A stretch of 64,000 nucleotides of DNA, from assembly GCA_038146805.1 (NCBI GenBank), contig JAYQSH010000005.1:558001-622000 (forward strand), written 5' to 3'. The notes beneath the pieces were generated by a model. It was given only the letters and a program-made list of their open reading frames with translations. It did no database searches and was not told where the DNA came from. This DNA is from CAIYXB01 sp038146805. Its GTDB lineage: Bacteria; Cyanobacteriota; Vampirovibrionia; LMEP-6097. Numbering within the stretch: position 1 is the stretch's first letter; each line of letters opens with the position of its first letter. Shown here piece by piece: positions 1 through 8,702 of the stretch. The position numbers were made by a program, and so were the translations under genes.

Positions 1-1
1 A

Positions 2-1090
2 AAAGAAAATCTCCCACAAAAAGATACTATAATTCAAGCAAAGATCATAGCGATTAACACTAATGGCTTATATCTAGATATAAACAAAAGTTTTGAAGCT
101 TACATAAGCCAAAAAGAGCTCAGTGAAAATACTGAAAATTATAAAGTCGGTGACACCATCGAAGCCTATGTGCTAGGCGAGGACAAAAACCAATCAGGGA
201 TTTTTAGGCTTTCGACCAAACAAATTGATGCAGAAAAAAAATGGCAAAAACTTGAAGAACTACTTAACCAAGAACTAGAAGTAAGAATTTCTAAAGCGGT
301 AAAAAGTGGTCTAGAAGTAACCATTATTAGCACCGAAGACCTTGCTTTTATACCCAACAGTTGCCTTGACGCACAAGCTGTTGCCTTAAGAAATCAAAAA
401 CCTGAACAATGGATAGGAACAACAATTACAGCAAGACTTCAAGAAATTGATAGAAGCAAAAACAAAATTATTTTAAATCACAAGCTAGTGAGCGAAAGAT
501 TGAAACAAGAAAATTTTGCAAAAGTTTTTAGCAGTTTAGAAATCGGTCAAAATTTAGATTTAGAAATTATCAGACTTGCTGAATTTGGTGCTTTTGTTGA
601 TATTAATGGAGTAGATGCCTTAGTGCCGGCTTCTGAACTTTCTTGGCAAAGGTTCGAAAAAGTAAAAGACATACATAAAGTTGGCGATAAAATTAAAGCA
701 CAAATTTTTAAACTTGATTTTGAGAAAAACAAAATTGTTCTAAGTGTAAAAAAAGCGACGCCATGTCCTTGGCAAACAATTTCTGAAACAATCAGTATTG
801 GCTACCGCCAAAAAGCCAAAGTCGTCAGTATCGCAGATTTTGGGGTTTTTGTTGAAATTATGCCGGGTGTAGAAGCGCTTTTACATAAATCAAATTACAC
901 TGAAACACCAAAAATGCATGAAGAAATATTAGTTGAAATCAAAAATATTGAAGCTAGCAAAAAACGCATGGGTGTGCTTTTAGTAAATGAGCAAAAGCAA
1001 GAAACTGAGCCAGCACAAACAACAGAAGAGCCAATAGCGCAAGAAACAACAGACTCACAAGACAATAAGGAGCTAGAGCATGTCGGATAA
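2..1090 (+). CDS. S1-domain RNA-binding protein, ribosomal protein S1-like (5' end outside window)
   Basis: The reading frame is open to the left edge, so the N-terminus is missing; about 362 residues are visible. I see four consecutive S1-type OB folds, at roughly residues 5-70, 80-165, 180-250 and 262-330 of the fragment. The third and fourth carry the classic FGAFVDI and FGVFVEI strands. The tail after the last domain is rich in Glu, Gln and Thr and looks disordered. Multi-S1 proteins of this kind are ribosomal protein S1 or close relatives, which bind mRNA at the 30S subunit. The ATG of the next gene overlaps its last codons, so the two are probably co-transcribed. Whether it is the true rpsA or a paralogue cannot be decided from this fragment. 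Confidence 0.8.
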   Translation, partial: KENLPQKDTIIQAKIIAINTNGLYLDINKSFEAYISQKELSENTENYKVGDTIEAYVLGEDKNQSGIFRLSTKQIDAEKKWQKLEELLNQELEVRISKAVKSGLEVTIISTEDLAFIPNSCLDAQAVALRNQKPEQWIGTTITARLQEIDRSKNKIILNHKLVSERLKQENFAKVFSSLEIGQNLDLEIIRLAEFGAFVDINGVDALVPASELSWQRFEKVKDIHKVGDKIKAQIFKLDFEKNKIVLSVKKATPCPWQTISETISIGYRQKAKVVSIADFGVFVEIMPGVEALLHKSNYTETPKMHEEILVEIKNIEASKKRMGVLLVNEQKQETEPAQTTEEPIAQETTDSQDNKELEHVG

Positions 1091-1652
1091 CTCAAAAATT
1101 ATCAAAGAAGCACAAGATTACTTAGAAGATGCACAAAAAGAAGTTCTCAAAACTTTAAATTCACAATCTAGTTTTTTAGCAAGATTATTTAAAGGTTCAG
1201 CTAAAGACAATTTGAAAATGGCACAATCGGCTATTAGCAAAGCCATCAACCAAATCAAAAATATAATTGTTGAAGAAAACAATATAACATCAAAATTGCA
1301 AAAAAACTTAAGCAAAAAAGATGACAAAATTAAAGAACTTGAAAACCTTATAGAAAAACAAGAGCAAGAAATCAGTAACTTAAAAGATCAGCAAAGACAA
1401 TTAGAAGCTAAGCATAAAGAAGTTGCGCAAGCGAGCACAGAAGAAAAAACAAAGAAACAAGAAGAAGAACAATTTGAAAACAAACTTGAAAACAAGCTTG
1501 AAAATACTATTTTAGAACTTAAAGACAAAAATACTTACTTAGAAGATAAACTAAAACAAAGTATTCAAGAACTTCAAGATTCAAATGCACTCGCTCTGGA
1601 GTTTTCAAGTAGAATGAAAAGACTTAAAGCAGAGGTTACTACTAGTAAATAA
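1080..1652 (+). CDS. Coiled-coil protein of unknown function
   Basis: A 190-residue protein, Lys/Glu/Gln-rich and almost entirely predicted helix. Residues about 75-185 show long heptad-like runs including a tandem ENKLENKLENT stretch. No signal peptide, membrane segment or catalytic motif is visible. Its ATG overlaps the end of the S1-domain gene by 11 nt, and its stop overlaps the folB start by one base, so it sits inside a tightly packed operon. I do not recognise the family. Confidence 0.7.
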   Translation: MSDNSKIIKEAQDYLEDAQKEVLKTLNSQSSFLARLFKGSAKDNLKMAQSAISKAINQIKNIIVEENNITSKLQKNLSKKDDKIKELENLIEKQEQEISNLKDQQRQLEAKHKEVAQASTEEKTKKQEEEQFENKLENKLENTILELKDKNTYLEDKLKQSIQELQDSNALALEFSSRMKRLKAEVTTSK

Positions 1653-2026
1653 TGGAGCTCAAGCAAGATAAAGTAAGCTTAAAAAACCTTCAAGCTTTTT
1701 GTAAACTTGGTTCTTATGATTTAGAGCGAATTTTAGGTCAATGTCTTAATATAAATATTGATTTATATTTTAATTTATCAATAGCAGGCAAAACCAACAA
1801 AATCGAAGACACTATAAATTACGTAGAGGTTTCTCTTGCTATTAGAGAACTTGCCATGTCAAAAGAGTTTTACTTGATAGAAAATCTTTGCGAAGAAATT
1901 TGCGATATGCTTTTTAGAGACTTTGCTATTTTGGAGGGAATTAAGCTTGAAATCACAAAATCCATTGTTAACGCAGACCAGTTTACCGGAACTCCAATGG
2001 TCACAGTTTTTAGAAACAGAGCTTAG
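1652..2026 (+). CDS. folB: Dihydroneopterin aldolase
   Basis: A 124-residue protein of the usual length for FolB, which converts 7,8-dihydroneopterin to 6-hydroxymethyl-7,8-dihydropterin in folate synthesis. Family features visible are the N-terminal xAxCKLGSYDLER strand, the NYVEVSLAIRELA segment, the LIENLCEEIC helix with its conserved Glu, and the C-terminal LEITKSIVNADQF strand. It is followed by overlapping pabB and pabC, so the three form a pterin/p-aminobenzoate cassette. Confidence 0.85.
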   Translation: MELKQDKVSLKNLQAFCKLGSYDLERILGQCLNINIDLYFNLSIAGKTNKIEDTINYVEVSLAIRELAMSKEFYLIENLCEEICDMLFRDFAILEGIKLEITKSIVNADQFTGTPMVTVFRNRA

Positions 2027-3134
2027 TTGTTTACTAGAAACCAATATCCAAGGTAAAAATTTACTTGCACAAAACCCTATTGGAATTTTTACAAGCTTTC
2101 AATCTCTAAATCAATATTTAGAAAAAAACCCTGACCTTTTGGAACTAGAAGACTTAGGTTTTGTTGCTTTAAAAACTTACGATGGACAAGAGTTTATTTC
2201 ACTTTATTGTGAGATATTAGAAATCCAAAAACCTCATATAGAATTTTCAAACAAAAAAGTTGCCAATAAAATCATTTATCCTGACAAAAAACAATATTTT
2301 AATGCCATCAAAAAATGTCAAAAACACATTTACGAAGGGGATATTTATCAAGCAAATTTATGCCATGAATTTCAAGTGCAAGTTACAAACTCGCTAGCGA
2401 CTGATATCAAAGAATTAAAAAACTTCATTTACTCTAGACTGCGAACCCTAAACCCAAGTCAATATCTAGCTTTAGCAGAATTTTCAGACTGGTTAGTATT
2501 TTCTAGTTCACCAGAATCTTTTTTGAAGATTTACTATAAGGAAAATGATTTTATTTTAGAAAGCAATCCTCTAAAAGGCACAGCAAAACTGACAAGTTCG
2601 CTTCAGGAGCTCAAAAACGATAAAGAATGTGCTGAGCATATAATGATAGTAGATTTAATTAGAAATGACCTAAGCAAGATTGCAAAAAAAGCTTCTGTAA
2701 AAACACAAAATCTTTTAACAGCAAATAACAAATCAAACTTACAACATCTCGAATCAACTATTAGTGCCAAACTGAATCAAGAAAATTTATTTTGCGTCAA
2801 CGCCACAAAAATTCCAGATTTTGCAAAAATTTTTAATAACATCTGTCCGGGCGGATCAATTAGTGGTGCGCCAAAAAAGCGAGCCTTAGAAATCATAAAC
2901 GAGCTGGAAAGCACTCCCAGAGAGCTTTTTTCCGGCACTTTAGGCTATTATAAATTTCAGAAACAAGAAGGGGAATTTAATATTTTAATTCGCTCAATTT
3001 TTTATAACAAAAACACAGGAAAATTAAGTTTTAATACCGGCGCAGGAATCACCCATGCTTCAAAGCCAGAGCAAGAATACCAAGAAACCCTTTTAAAAGC
3101 AGAAAAATTGATTGAGGTTTTTGATGCAATTTAA
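1947..3134 (+). CDS. pabB: Aminodeoxychorismate synthase component I
   Basis: A chorismate-binding enzyme that, with a glutaminase, makes 4-amino-4-deoxychorismate for folate. Visible motifs are EGDIYQANL, SSSPESFL, NPLKGTAKL, DLIRNDL and CPGGSISGAPK. The Lys in the PLKGT motif is the residue typical of PabB; TrpE has Ala there. There is no ATG near the start. I chose TTG 1947 because a GGAGGG Shine-Dalgarno sits at 1933-1938, 8 nt upstream; TTG at 1923 is also possible. Either way the gene begins inside folB, so translation is probably coupled. Confidence 0.85.
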   Translation: MKSQNPLLTQTSLPELQWSQFLETELSCLLETNIQGKNLLAQNPIGIFTSFQSLNQYLEKNPDLLELEDLGFVALKTYDGQEFISLYCEILEIQKPHIEFSNKKVANKIIYPDKKQYFNAIKKCQKHIYEGDIYQANLCHEFQVQVTNSLATDIKELKNFIYSRLRTLNPSQYLALAEFSDWLVFSSSPESFLKIYYKENDFILESNPLKGTAKLTSSLQELKNDKECAEHIMIVDLIRNDLSKIAKKASVKTQNLLTANNKSNLQHLESTISAKLNQENLFCVNATKIPDFAKIFNNICPGGSISGAPKKRALEIINELESTPRELFSGTLGYYKFQKQEGEFNILIRSIFYNKNTGKLSFNTGAGITHASKPEQEYQETLLKAEKLIEVFDAI

Positions 3135-3858
3135 AAACGTTCAACAAAGTGTTTTTTGCTTAGAAGATATAGGCACTCTCTTAGAAACAATTAAAATTGA
3201 AACTAAACAAAATATTGCAATTTGCCATGATCTAGAACTGCATGCACAAAGATTATATACAAGCATAAAAGAATTAGGTTTTAGTGTTGCTTGCTCAAAC
3301 ATAGAAGATTTTAAAGTTTTTTTACAGACACAAATCAAAAATAAATTACAATATTTTTTTTCAAGCCCTGTACTTTTTCATGAAAACCTTATAAATAAAG
3401 AGATAGGCTTAAACAAAACTGCCAACATTTTTAAACTCGGACTACTTTATCAAAAAAACTCAGAAATTGAAATTTCGATTAGTAAGTATCAAAGAGATTT
3501 AGAAAAAACTTGGCAAATAAAAGTTTTAGACAAAAAAGAGTTTCATATCGAAGCTACAAACCCTATATGGCGCTATAAATTTTATCCAAGACCTGATTTT
3601 TCTTTTTATTTCAATCAAGGCTATGACGAGCTTATATGGACTGATGAAAACGATAATATCTGCGAAGGTAGTTTTAGTGCGATTATTTACGACGACAACA
3701 AAAGTCCATTAGCAAATACTTTAAAAAGCACTAGTTTACAAAAACAAAATCTGGTTTTTCAAAAAACAAAAAAAGCTGATTTAAAAAATATTTATTTAGT
3801 TAATAGTATGATTGGCAAAAAATCAATCTCTATCTGTGAACTTAGTGAGCAAAACTAA
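3124..3858 (+). CDS. pabC: Aminodeoxychorismate lyase-like protein (class IV aminotransferase fold)
   Basis: About 244 residues. The ATG at 3124 overlaps the end of pabB by 11 nt. The middle of the protein has the order expected for fold-type IV PLP enzymes: a Lys (WRYKFYPR) that would bind PLP, then GYDELIWTDENDNICEGSFSAII, matching the family's Glu-Gly-(S/T) segment. Context makes PabC (release of p-aminobenzoate from aminodeoxychorismate) the obvious role. The sequence is very divergent, and the C-terminal phosphate-binding region is weak, so function is inferred mostly from position. Confidence 0.65.
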   Translation: MQFKNVQQSVFCLEDIGTLLETIKIETKQNIAICHDLELHAQRLYTSIKELGFSVACSNIEDFKVFLQTQIKNKLQYFFSSPVLFHENLINKEIGLNKTANIFKLGLLYQKNSEIEISISKYQRDLEKTWQIKVLDKKEFHIEATNPIWRYKFYPRPDFSFYFNQGYDELIWTDENDNICEGSFSAIIYDDNKSPLANTLKSTSLQKQNLVFQKTKKADLKNIYLVNSMIGKKSISICELSEQN

Positions 3859-3912
3859 AGCCAAAAAACCAAAGAAAAAACCTTTTAAAATTGAATACAT
3901 TTTTCTTACTCC

Positions 3913-4639
3913 TTAAACATTAATCCCAGCATTTTCAAAATACTCTATCATTTCTGCACTAATATTTGCTTGAACACTATCTTGTTTTTCAAGATCTGGA
4001 TAAACAAGCTTATAATTCAAAGCATTTTCAAGCGCTTGGTATGTCAACAAATTAAAGCTAACTAAATTATTTAATGGAGCTGAAAATCTTTCCAAGGGGT
4101 TAGTGTAATTTGTTTTGGCACGAACCATTTTGATAACTTGTTCATTAATATCTCTATTGCTAATATACATGACACCATTTGCTTTAGCGTAATTAACCTC
4201 ATTAAAAAGTTTTGTTAAAGGCACAAAATCGTAATTGAGCCCGGGATGCTCAAGTCTTACTTGCAAAAAGCGACCATTCATATCATAAAAAAACATATCA
4301 GAAATCTTGCCTTGTTCTTTTAAGTGTTTTGGCAACTTTGTGTATTCCTTGATTTCAATTTTTTGGGTACTTGCAAGGTGGTAAAAGAATTTTTTTGAGG
4401 ATTATAAAGTCCTGTTTGATGCATGATATAAAAAACTTTCTAAAAATAAATTGGATAGTTAAATTTTCTATTGGATCAATATCAAACTTTGCATCAAAAC
4501 AAATATTATTACAAGCATCATTTAAACGCTCTGGTGAATAGGATCTAGGGTTTACTGTCACATCTTTTAAGCCCGCTAAATCATCAATTGATTTTGAGAT
4601 AAAAATTTCTTTTTTTTGTTTTTTAAAATTGAAAAGCAT
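3913..4639 (-). pseudogene. Broken gene of unknown function, two frameshifts
   Basis: Two minus-strand open frames (94 and 140 residues) look like pieces of one gene starting at 4639. Reading across them needs two frame changes. One near 4435 switches from ...IQFIFRK to the frame encoding VFYIMHQTGLYNPQKNSF. A second near 4383 switches to YHLASTQKIEIKEYTK and on into the C-terminal piece. A single missing T in a T-run would explain the second. The rebuilt protein would be about 240 residues, with no signal peptide and no motif I recognise. Copy A of the 75-bp mobile element lies just upstream. Confidence 0.6.
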
Positions 4640-4690
4640 TGCTTATAAATCATAGCAAGTAGCAAAAGTTCTAACTTTAATTTGTCTTAA

Positions 4691-4748
4691 GGGCGTGCTT
4701 CCAAACCCGTAATAAGTATCTCGAGTCTTTAGATTTGGAATCAGTCCC
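4691..4748 (+). mobile_element. Miniature inverted-repeat element, copy A (17-bp internal deletion)
   Basis: Begins GGGCGTGCTTCCAAACCC and ends AATCAGTCCC. Compared with the 75-bp full-length copies it lacks 17 bp between two TTTGG repeats, so its right inverted repeat is incomplete. It is flanked by CTTAA on both sides, a 5-bp direct repeat that looks like a target-site duplication. The region around it (4640-4808) holds no other recognisable feature. Confidence 0.85.
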
Positions 4749-4808
4749 CTTAAGGAGTCATTTAAAAACTTGGTTTTTCAATAAGTTCTTAGGTATTGTT
4801 AACAGTAG

Positions 4809-5651
4809 CTAATTTATAGAAGAGCCCCATTTCATTTTATCTCTCAAAATACTATAAAAACTACGTTCTCTAAGTTTGAGCTTGGCGAGCAAAAGGGGGT
4901 TTTTGGCTTTTTGAAAAATAATTTTTTCTCCGGGGTTGACAGTAATTAATTCTTGCCCGTCTGCCTGCAAAGTAAAAGGAGCATTAGTTTCTTTTTTAGA
5001 TTGTAAAACAATCGTTTGTAAATCTGAAACTACATGAGGTCGAGAATTAAGAGAATGAGCGGCAATTGGTACTATTTGAAAAGCACTAATATTAGGATCC
5101 ATAACAGCGCCACCAGCACTAAGAGCATAGGCGGTCGAACCCGTTGGCGTTGAAATAATAATGCCATCTGAACGATAAGAGTGCAACAAATGATCGTCAA
5201 TAAAAAGATCTGTATGCAACAAATTAGAACTTAGCGAACGATTAACAACGATTTCGTTGATGGCAAAAGTTGATTTTTTTTGTTCTAAAATTTGTGCTTC
5301 TAAAATTGATCTTTGTTCAATAAAAATATTATTTTCTGAAATTTCATTTGCCAACAACTCAATATCAATATCAGCATATTCAGACAAAAATCCCAGATGC
5401 CCAAAGTTGATTCCTAAAATTGGAATTTGTTTTTGAATCACTTGTCTTGCGCTAAGCAAAAAACTACCATCTCCGCCTAGTGCTATTACTAAATCTTCAC
5501 TACCATCAAGTGCACCCCAATCTGTGCTTAGTCTTTTAGTTTCGGTTACTTTAATTTGATTGTTTTTTTTTTCTAGTGCCAGCTTGAGGCTTTGTGCTGT
5601 TTGCAAAGCAACTTTTTTTGTAGGGTTATAAAATATGGCAAATTTGGACAT
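4809..5651 (-). CDS. nadK: NAD kinase
   Basis: Phosphorylates NAD to NADP. The 280-residue protein has the GGDGSFL nucleotide-binding motif near residue 60, INFGHLGFLSE, the NE.VVNR segment and TPTGSTAYALSAGG, all diagnostic for NadK. I chose ATG 5651 (MSKFAIFYN) over the upstream TTG at 5681 because a TATAAT lies between the two, 12 nt before the ATG. Length is normal. It is a separate unit from tlyA, which ends about 75 bp upstream of it. Confidence 0.93.
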   Translation of the reverse strand: MSKFAIFYNPTKKVALQTAQSLKLALEKKNNQIKVTETKRLSTDWGALDGSEDLVIALGGDGSFLLSARQVIQKQIPILGINFGHLGFLSEYADIDIELLANEISENNIFIEQRSILEAQILEQKKSTFAINEIVVNRSLSSNLLHTDLFIDDHLLHSYRSDGIIISTPTGSTAYALSAGGAVMDPNISAFQIVPIAAHSLNSRPHVVSDLQTIVLQSKKETNAPFTLQADGQELITVNPGEKIIFQKAKNPLLLAKLKLRERSFYSILRDKMKWGSSIN

Positions 5652-5725
5652 TGGTATATATCTATTATAATAATTTCGCAACGAGCTCGGGTAATTTTGT
5701 CAAAAATCCTATTTTTATTGAATCA

Positions 5726-6541
5726 TCAAGCAAAAATAACAGGGTCTAACTGCAAATTCAACAAAAACTCCTGATTACCCTTTGCGCCCTTAAGCTCTGA
5801 GGGACAGATATCTAAGACTTGAAAACCTAATTTGTTGATAGCCTGACAACTTTGATCACAAATTTCTTGTATAAGTTTTTCATCTTTGAGCACTCCTTGA
5901 CATTTATCCATAATTTTTTTGCCTGCTTCAAATTGTGGTTTTAGCAAAAAAATTATTTCTAAATTTGCATTAAATTTATTTGGCTTTGTACTAATTAATT
6001 CTTTTAAACGCTCTAAAATAATCAATATTGAAATAAAAGAAACATCACAAAGCACCATATCAATCTGGCAATCTTCACCAAGCTCTTGCATTTGCCAAAA
6101 ACGAAAATTAATCTCCTCAAGATTCAAAACACGAGTATCTTGTTGCAACTTATAATGCAACTGACCTTTGCCAACATCAAGGGCAATCACTTTTTGAGCC
6201 TCATGTTGCAAAGCAAAATCACAAAAACCACCTGTAGAAGCTCCTATGTCTAAAACTATTTTGTTGCTAAAGTTTAAATTATATTTTTTTGCGGCTGTTT
6301 GCAGTTTATAAGCACCGCGAGAAACATATGCTAAAAATTTATCAGCAACTTTTATGTATTCAGAATCGTTTTGGTAATGTTCTAAAAATTTAGAATAATT
6401 AATCTGAAAACCCGGCTTGTTTACAAGCTTGCCATTAATAGAAACTCCGTTTGTCATAATACAACTTTGAGCTTTTTGCTTTGAATCAAAAAAACCAAGC
6501 TCAAGCAATAAAGTATCTAATCGTATTTTATTTTTTTCCAG
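5726..6541 (-). CDS. tlyA: TlyA-family rRNA 2'-O-methyltransferase (S4 + FtsJ domains)
   Basis: N-terminal S4 RNA-binding domain (RLDTLLLELGFFDSKQKAQ) followed by a Rossmann methyltransferase with VLDIGASTGGFCDFAL and an FtsJ-like core; TlyA proteins methylate cytidine 2'-O in 16S/23S rRNA. No ATG is available: a TTG at 6508 would cut off the conserved start of the S4 domain. The S4 frame extends up to CTG 6541, and a TATAAT lies exactly 7 nt before that CTG, the same spacing as at the leaderless genes in this window. I therefore place the start there, with moderate certainty. Confidence 0.85.
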   Translation of the reverse strand: MEKNKIRLDTLLLELGFFDSKQKAQSCIMTNGVSINGKLVNKPGFQINYSKFLEHYQNDSEYIKVADKFLAYVSRGAYKLQTAAKKYNLNFSNKIVLDIGASTGGFCDFALQHEAQKVIALDVGKGQLHYKLQQDTRVLNLEEINFRFWQMQELGEDCQIDMVLCDVSFISILIILERLKELISTKPNKFNANLEIIFLLKPQFEAGKKIMDKCQGVLKDEKLIQEICDQSCQAINKLGFQVLDICPSELKGAKGNQEFLLNLQLDPVIFA

Positions 6542-6548
6542 ATTATTA

Positions 6549-6554
6549 ATTATA
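6549..6554 (-). promoter_or_regulatory. Putative leaderless promoter -10 element of tlyA
   Basis: TATAAT on the minus strand, 7 nt before the proposed CTG start codon. Transcription would begin at or next to the start codon. Confidence 0.45.
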
Positions 6555-6607
6555 AAAAATTTTTGTTTTGTGATATTGTATAAACAAGTTCTTCAATAAA
6601 GATTTTT

Positions 6608-7156
6608 ATGCAAACTCAAAAACAAACTCAAAAAGGTCTCACTTGCTGGTTAACGGGTTTATCAGGCTCGGGTAAAACAACGGTGAGTTATGCAGTTGCA
6701 CAGGAGCTTAAAAAAATTAACCCTGATCTTAAAATTGAAATTTTAGACGGAGACGAGATTCGAGAAAATCTTTGTAAGGATTTAGGATTTAACAAAGAAG
6801 ACAGGCTAACGAATATTCAAAGAATAGCCTTTTTAGCAGGTAAAATTTCTAAACATGGGGTTTTAGTTTTGGTACCAGTGATTGCACCTTATCAAGAAGC
6901 GCGCCAAAAAGCAAAAGAGTTAAGTGAAAATTTTTGTGAGGTTTTTGTCAAAGCAAGTATTCATGAAGTAAGCAAAAGAGATGTTAAAGGTCTCTATAAA
7001 AAAGCTCTGGCTGGAGAAATCAAAAACTTTACTGGAATTTCTGATGTCTATGAAGAACCTAAAAACCCTGACTTAGTTTTAGATACAGAAAACGAAAGCC
7101 TTGAAGAATCTGTAGCAAAATTAATAAATTATTTTTCTATTAATGGTTTTATTTAG
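6608..7156 (+). CDS. cysC: Adenylyl-sulfate kinase
   Basis: A 182-residue protein that phosphorylates adenosine 5'-phosphosulfate to PAPS. It has the Walker A motif GLSGSGKTT, the LDGDEIRENL and DLGFNKEDR motifs, and the IAPYQEAR and FTGISDVYEEP segments typical of APS kinases. Length is normal for a stand-alone CysC. No other sulfate-assimilation gene is in the window, so sulfation of a metabolite or polysaccharide is as plausible as reduction. It lies directly before the putative origin. Confidence 0.92.
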   Translation: MQTQKQTQKGLTCWLTGLSGSGKTTVSYAVAQELKKINPDLKIEILDGDEIRENLCKDLGFNKEDRLTNIQRIAFLAGKISKHGVLVLVPVIAPYQEARQKAKELSENFCEVFVKASIHEVSKRDVKGLYKKALAGEIKNFTGISDVYEEPKNPDLVLDTENESLEESVAKLINYFSINGFI

Positions 7157-7432
7157 CTAATGTCAAAAACTTGTAGAAAACTTTCTACATTTCTACAAAA
7201 ATTACTTTTTATTTTGTATCACACAATATTTTTCTACAATAAATTATTCTTTCTACAAATTCTCTACAAAGTTTTCTACAAGAAAAAACCTTTAAAAATC
7301 TAGCTTTCCAAGGTTTTCTACATTTCTACAAGCCTTACTACTATTACTATTTTTTTTAATTTATAAATTACTAATATAGTAAGAAAAATAAACTAGCGTA
7401 CATATAATTAAAGAGCTATTATATTTATTGAT
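7157..7432 (+). other. Putative chromosomal replication origin (oriC)
   Basis: Non-coding 276 bp before dnaN. It carries about nine copies of a TTTCTACA-type 8-9-mer (near 7171 in reverse, and near 7182, 7190, 7230, 7250, 7259, 7272, 7313 and 7322), resembling the DnaA box TTTTCCACA with one base changed. The last box at 7322-7330 is followed by AGCC, then TTACTACTATTACTA (7335-7349), then a T/A-rich stretch. That order (box, short GC spacer, DnaA-trio repeats, AT-rich unwinding region) is the known bacterial basal unwinding module. dnaA itself is not nearby. Confidence 0.8.
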
Positions 7433-8563
7433 ATGAAATTAAAAGTAGCAAAAAATTCATTTGATAAAGCAATTAAATCAGTTGCCAAAGCCGTACCAAA
7501 TAAAGGTGTTCAGCCAATTTTAAATAACATATTGTTAGAAAATGAAAATGGGCATTTGGTTTTAAATGCAACCGATTTAGATTTTAGTATTGAAGCGATA
7601 ATACCATCTGAAAATATTGAAAGTGGACAAATTACAATCTCTGCAAAAAAACTTGAAGAAATCGTTTCTAAATTAGATGAAGATGATATTTACTTAGAAG
7701 TTGAAGAAGGCACAAACAAAACAAACCTTACTTGTAAAAAATCAAATTTTGAATTAGTTGGAATTTCAGCAGAGGATTTTCCTAAAGCACAAAAACCAAA
7801 TACGACTAATTTTATAAAGTTAAACAAACAACAATTTTCGAAAATGATAAATATGACTCATTTTTCTTCTTCGAAATATGATTTAAACAATATTTTGGGT
7901 GGTATATACTTTCAGTTTACCGAGCTTGATGCAAATAAGTTTTTAGAAATTGCAACCACAGATGGAAACAGGCTTTCGAGTTATAACTATCAACTAGAAG
8001 AGCAAGTTGGTAGCTTAGAAAAGACAGAGCTTGTTGTACCAGCAAAAGTTATTTTAGACGTACAAAAAATCATCGAATCAAGTGTTGATGATGATGTTTC
8101 CATTAGTTTTTTAAATAATCAAGTTGTGTTTTTTACTCAAGATAGATTTATTGTTTCAAGATTAATAGATGGTTCTTATCCAAGGTATAAACAATTAATT
8201 CCTCAAGATCAAGACAAATTGGCACAAATCAACACTAAGCAGTTTTTGTCTTGTCTTGAAAGAGTTGCAACAATGGCAAATGAAATCACTAATTTAGTTA
8301 AGCTTACTTTTAAAGACAATAAATTAATTGTTGAATCTTCTAATCAAGATTTTGGGCAAGCGGCAGATGATATGGCGATTCATTATGAAGGTGATCCAAT
8401 TACTATTTATTTTAATGTTAAGTATTTAATAGAACCTATTAAGCATATAGATTCTGAAGAAATCACAATGACAATGTCTGGTAATATTAACCCAGTATTA
8501 TTAAAACCAAGTTCATCAGAAAACTATATTCACTTAGTAATGCCAATTAAGCATGATTCTTAA
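7433..8563 (+). CDS. dnaN: DNA polymerase III subunit beta (sliding clamp)
   Basis: A 376-residue protein of normal clamp length with three repeated clamp domains. Recognisable segments are NNILLENENGHLVLNATDLDFSIEA, the TDGNRLSSY loop, RFIVSRLIDGSYPRYKQLIP and the C-terminal HLVMPIK. The clamp encircles DNA and tethers the replicative polymerase. It starts immediately after the oriC-like region. A TATATT lies 7 nt before the ATG, suggesting a leaderless or nearly leaderless mRNA. Confidence 0.95.
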   Translation: MKLKVAKNSFDKAIKSVAKAVPNKGVQPILNNILLENENGHLVLNATDLDFSIEAIIPSENIESGQITISAKKLEEIVSKLDEDDIYLEVEEGTNKTNLTCKKSNFELVGISAEDFPKAQKPNTTNFIKLNKQQFSKMINMTHFSSSKYDLNNILGGIYFQFTELDANKFLEIATTDGNRLSSYNYQLEEQVGSLEKTELVVPAKVILDVQKIIESSVDDDVSISFLNNQVVFFTQDRFIVSRLIDGSYPRYKQLIPQDQDKLAQINTKQFLSCLERVATMANEITNLVKLTFKDNKLIVESSNQDFGQAADDMAIHYEGDPITIYFNVKYLIEPIKHIDSEEITMTMSGNINPVLLKPSSSENYIHLVMPIKHDS

Positions 8564-8575
8564 TTAAACGATTTG

Positions 8576-8689
8576 ATGGAAAGTAACGAAGCACAAGAAA
8601 AAGTAAATAGTATAGTTCAAGAAATTTTTGGACAGAATCTTAGTAATGAAACCAAGGAGTTGATTGTTAGTTTAGTTTTAAAAAACTAA
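8576..8689 (+). CDS. Small protein of unknown function (37 aa)
   Basis: An ATG 12 nt after the dnaN stop opens a 37-codon frame encoding an acidic, helical peptide (starts MESNEAQEKV, ends LVLKN). It ends 13 nt before the next gene's ATG, so it fills the gap between two same-strand genes exactly, as an operon member would. No motif is visible. It could be a real small protein or chance. Confidence 0.4.
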   Translation: MESNEAQEKVNSIVQEIFGQNLSNETKELIVSLVLKN

Positions 8690-8702
8690 TAAAAATTTTT
8701 CT

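Noticed and set aside
1923..2026. pabB starting at TTG 1923
   Set aside because: TTG 1947 has a GGAGGG site at ideal distance, while 1923 has none.
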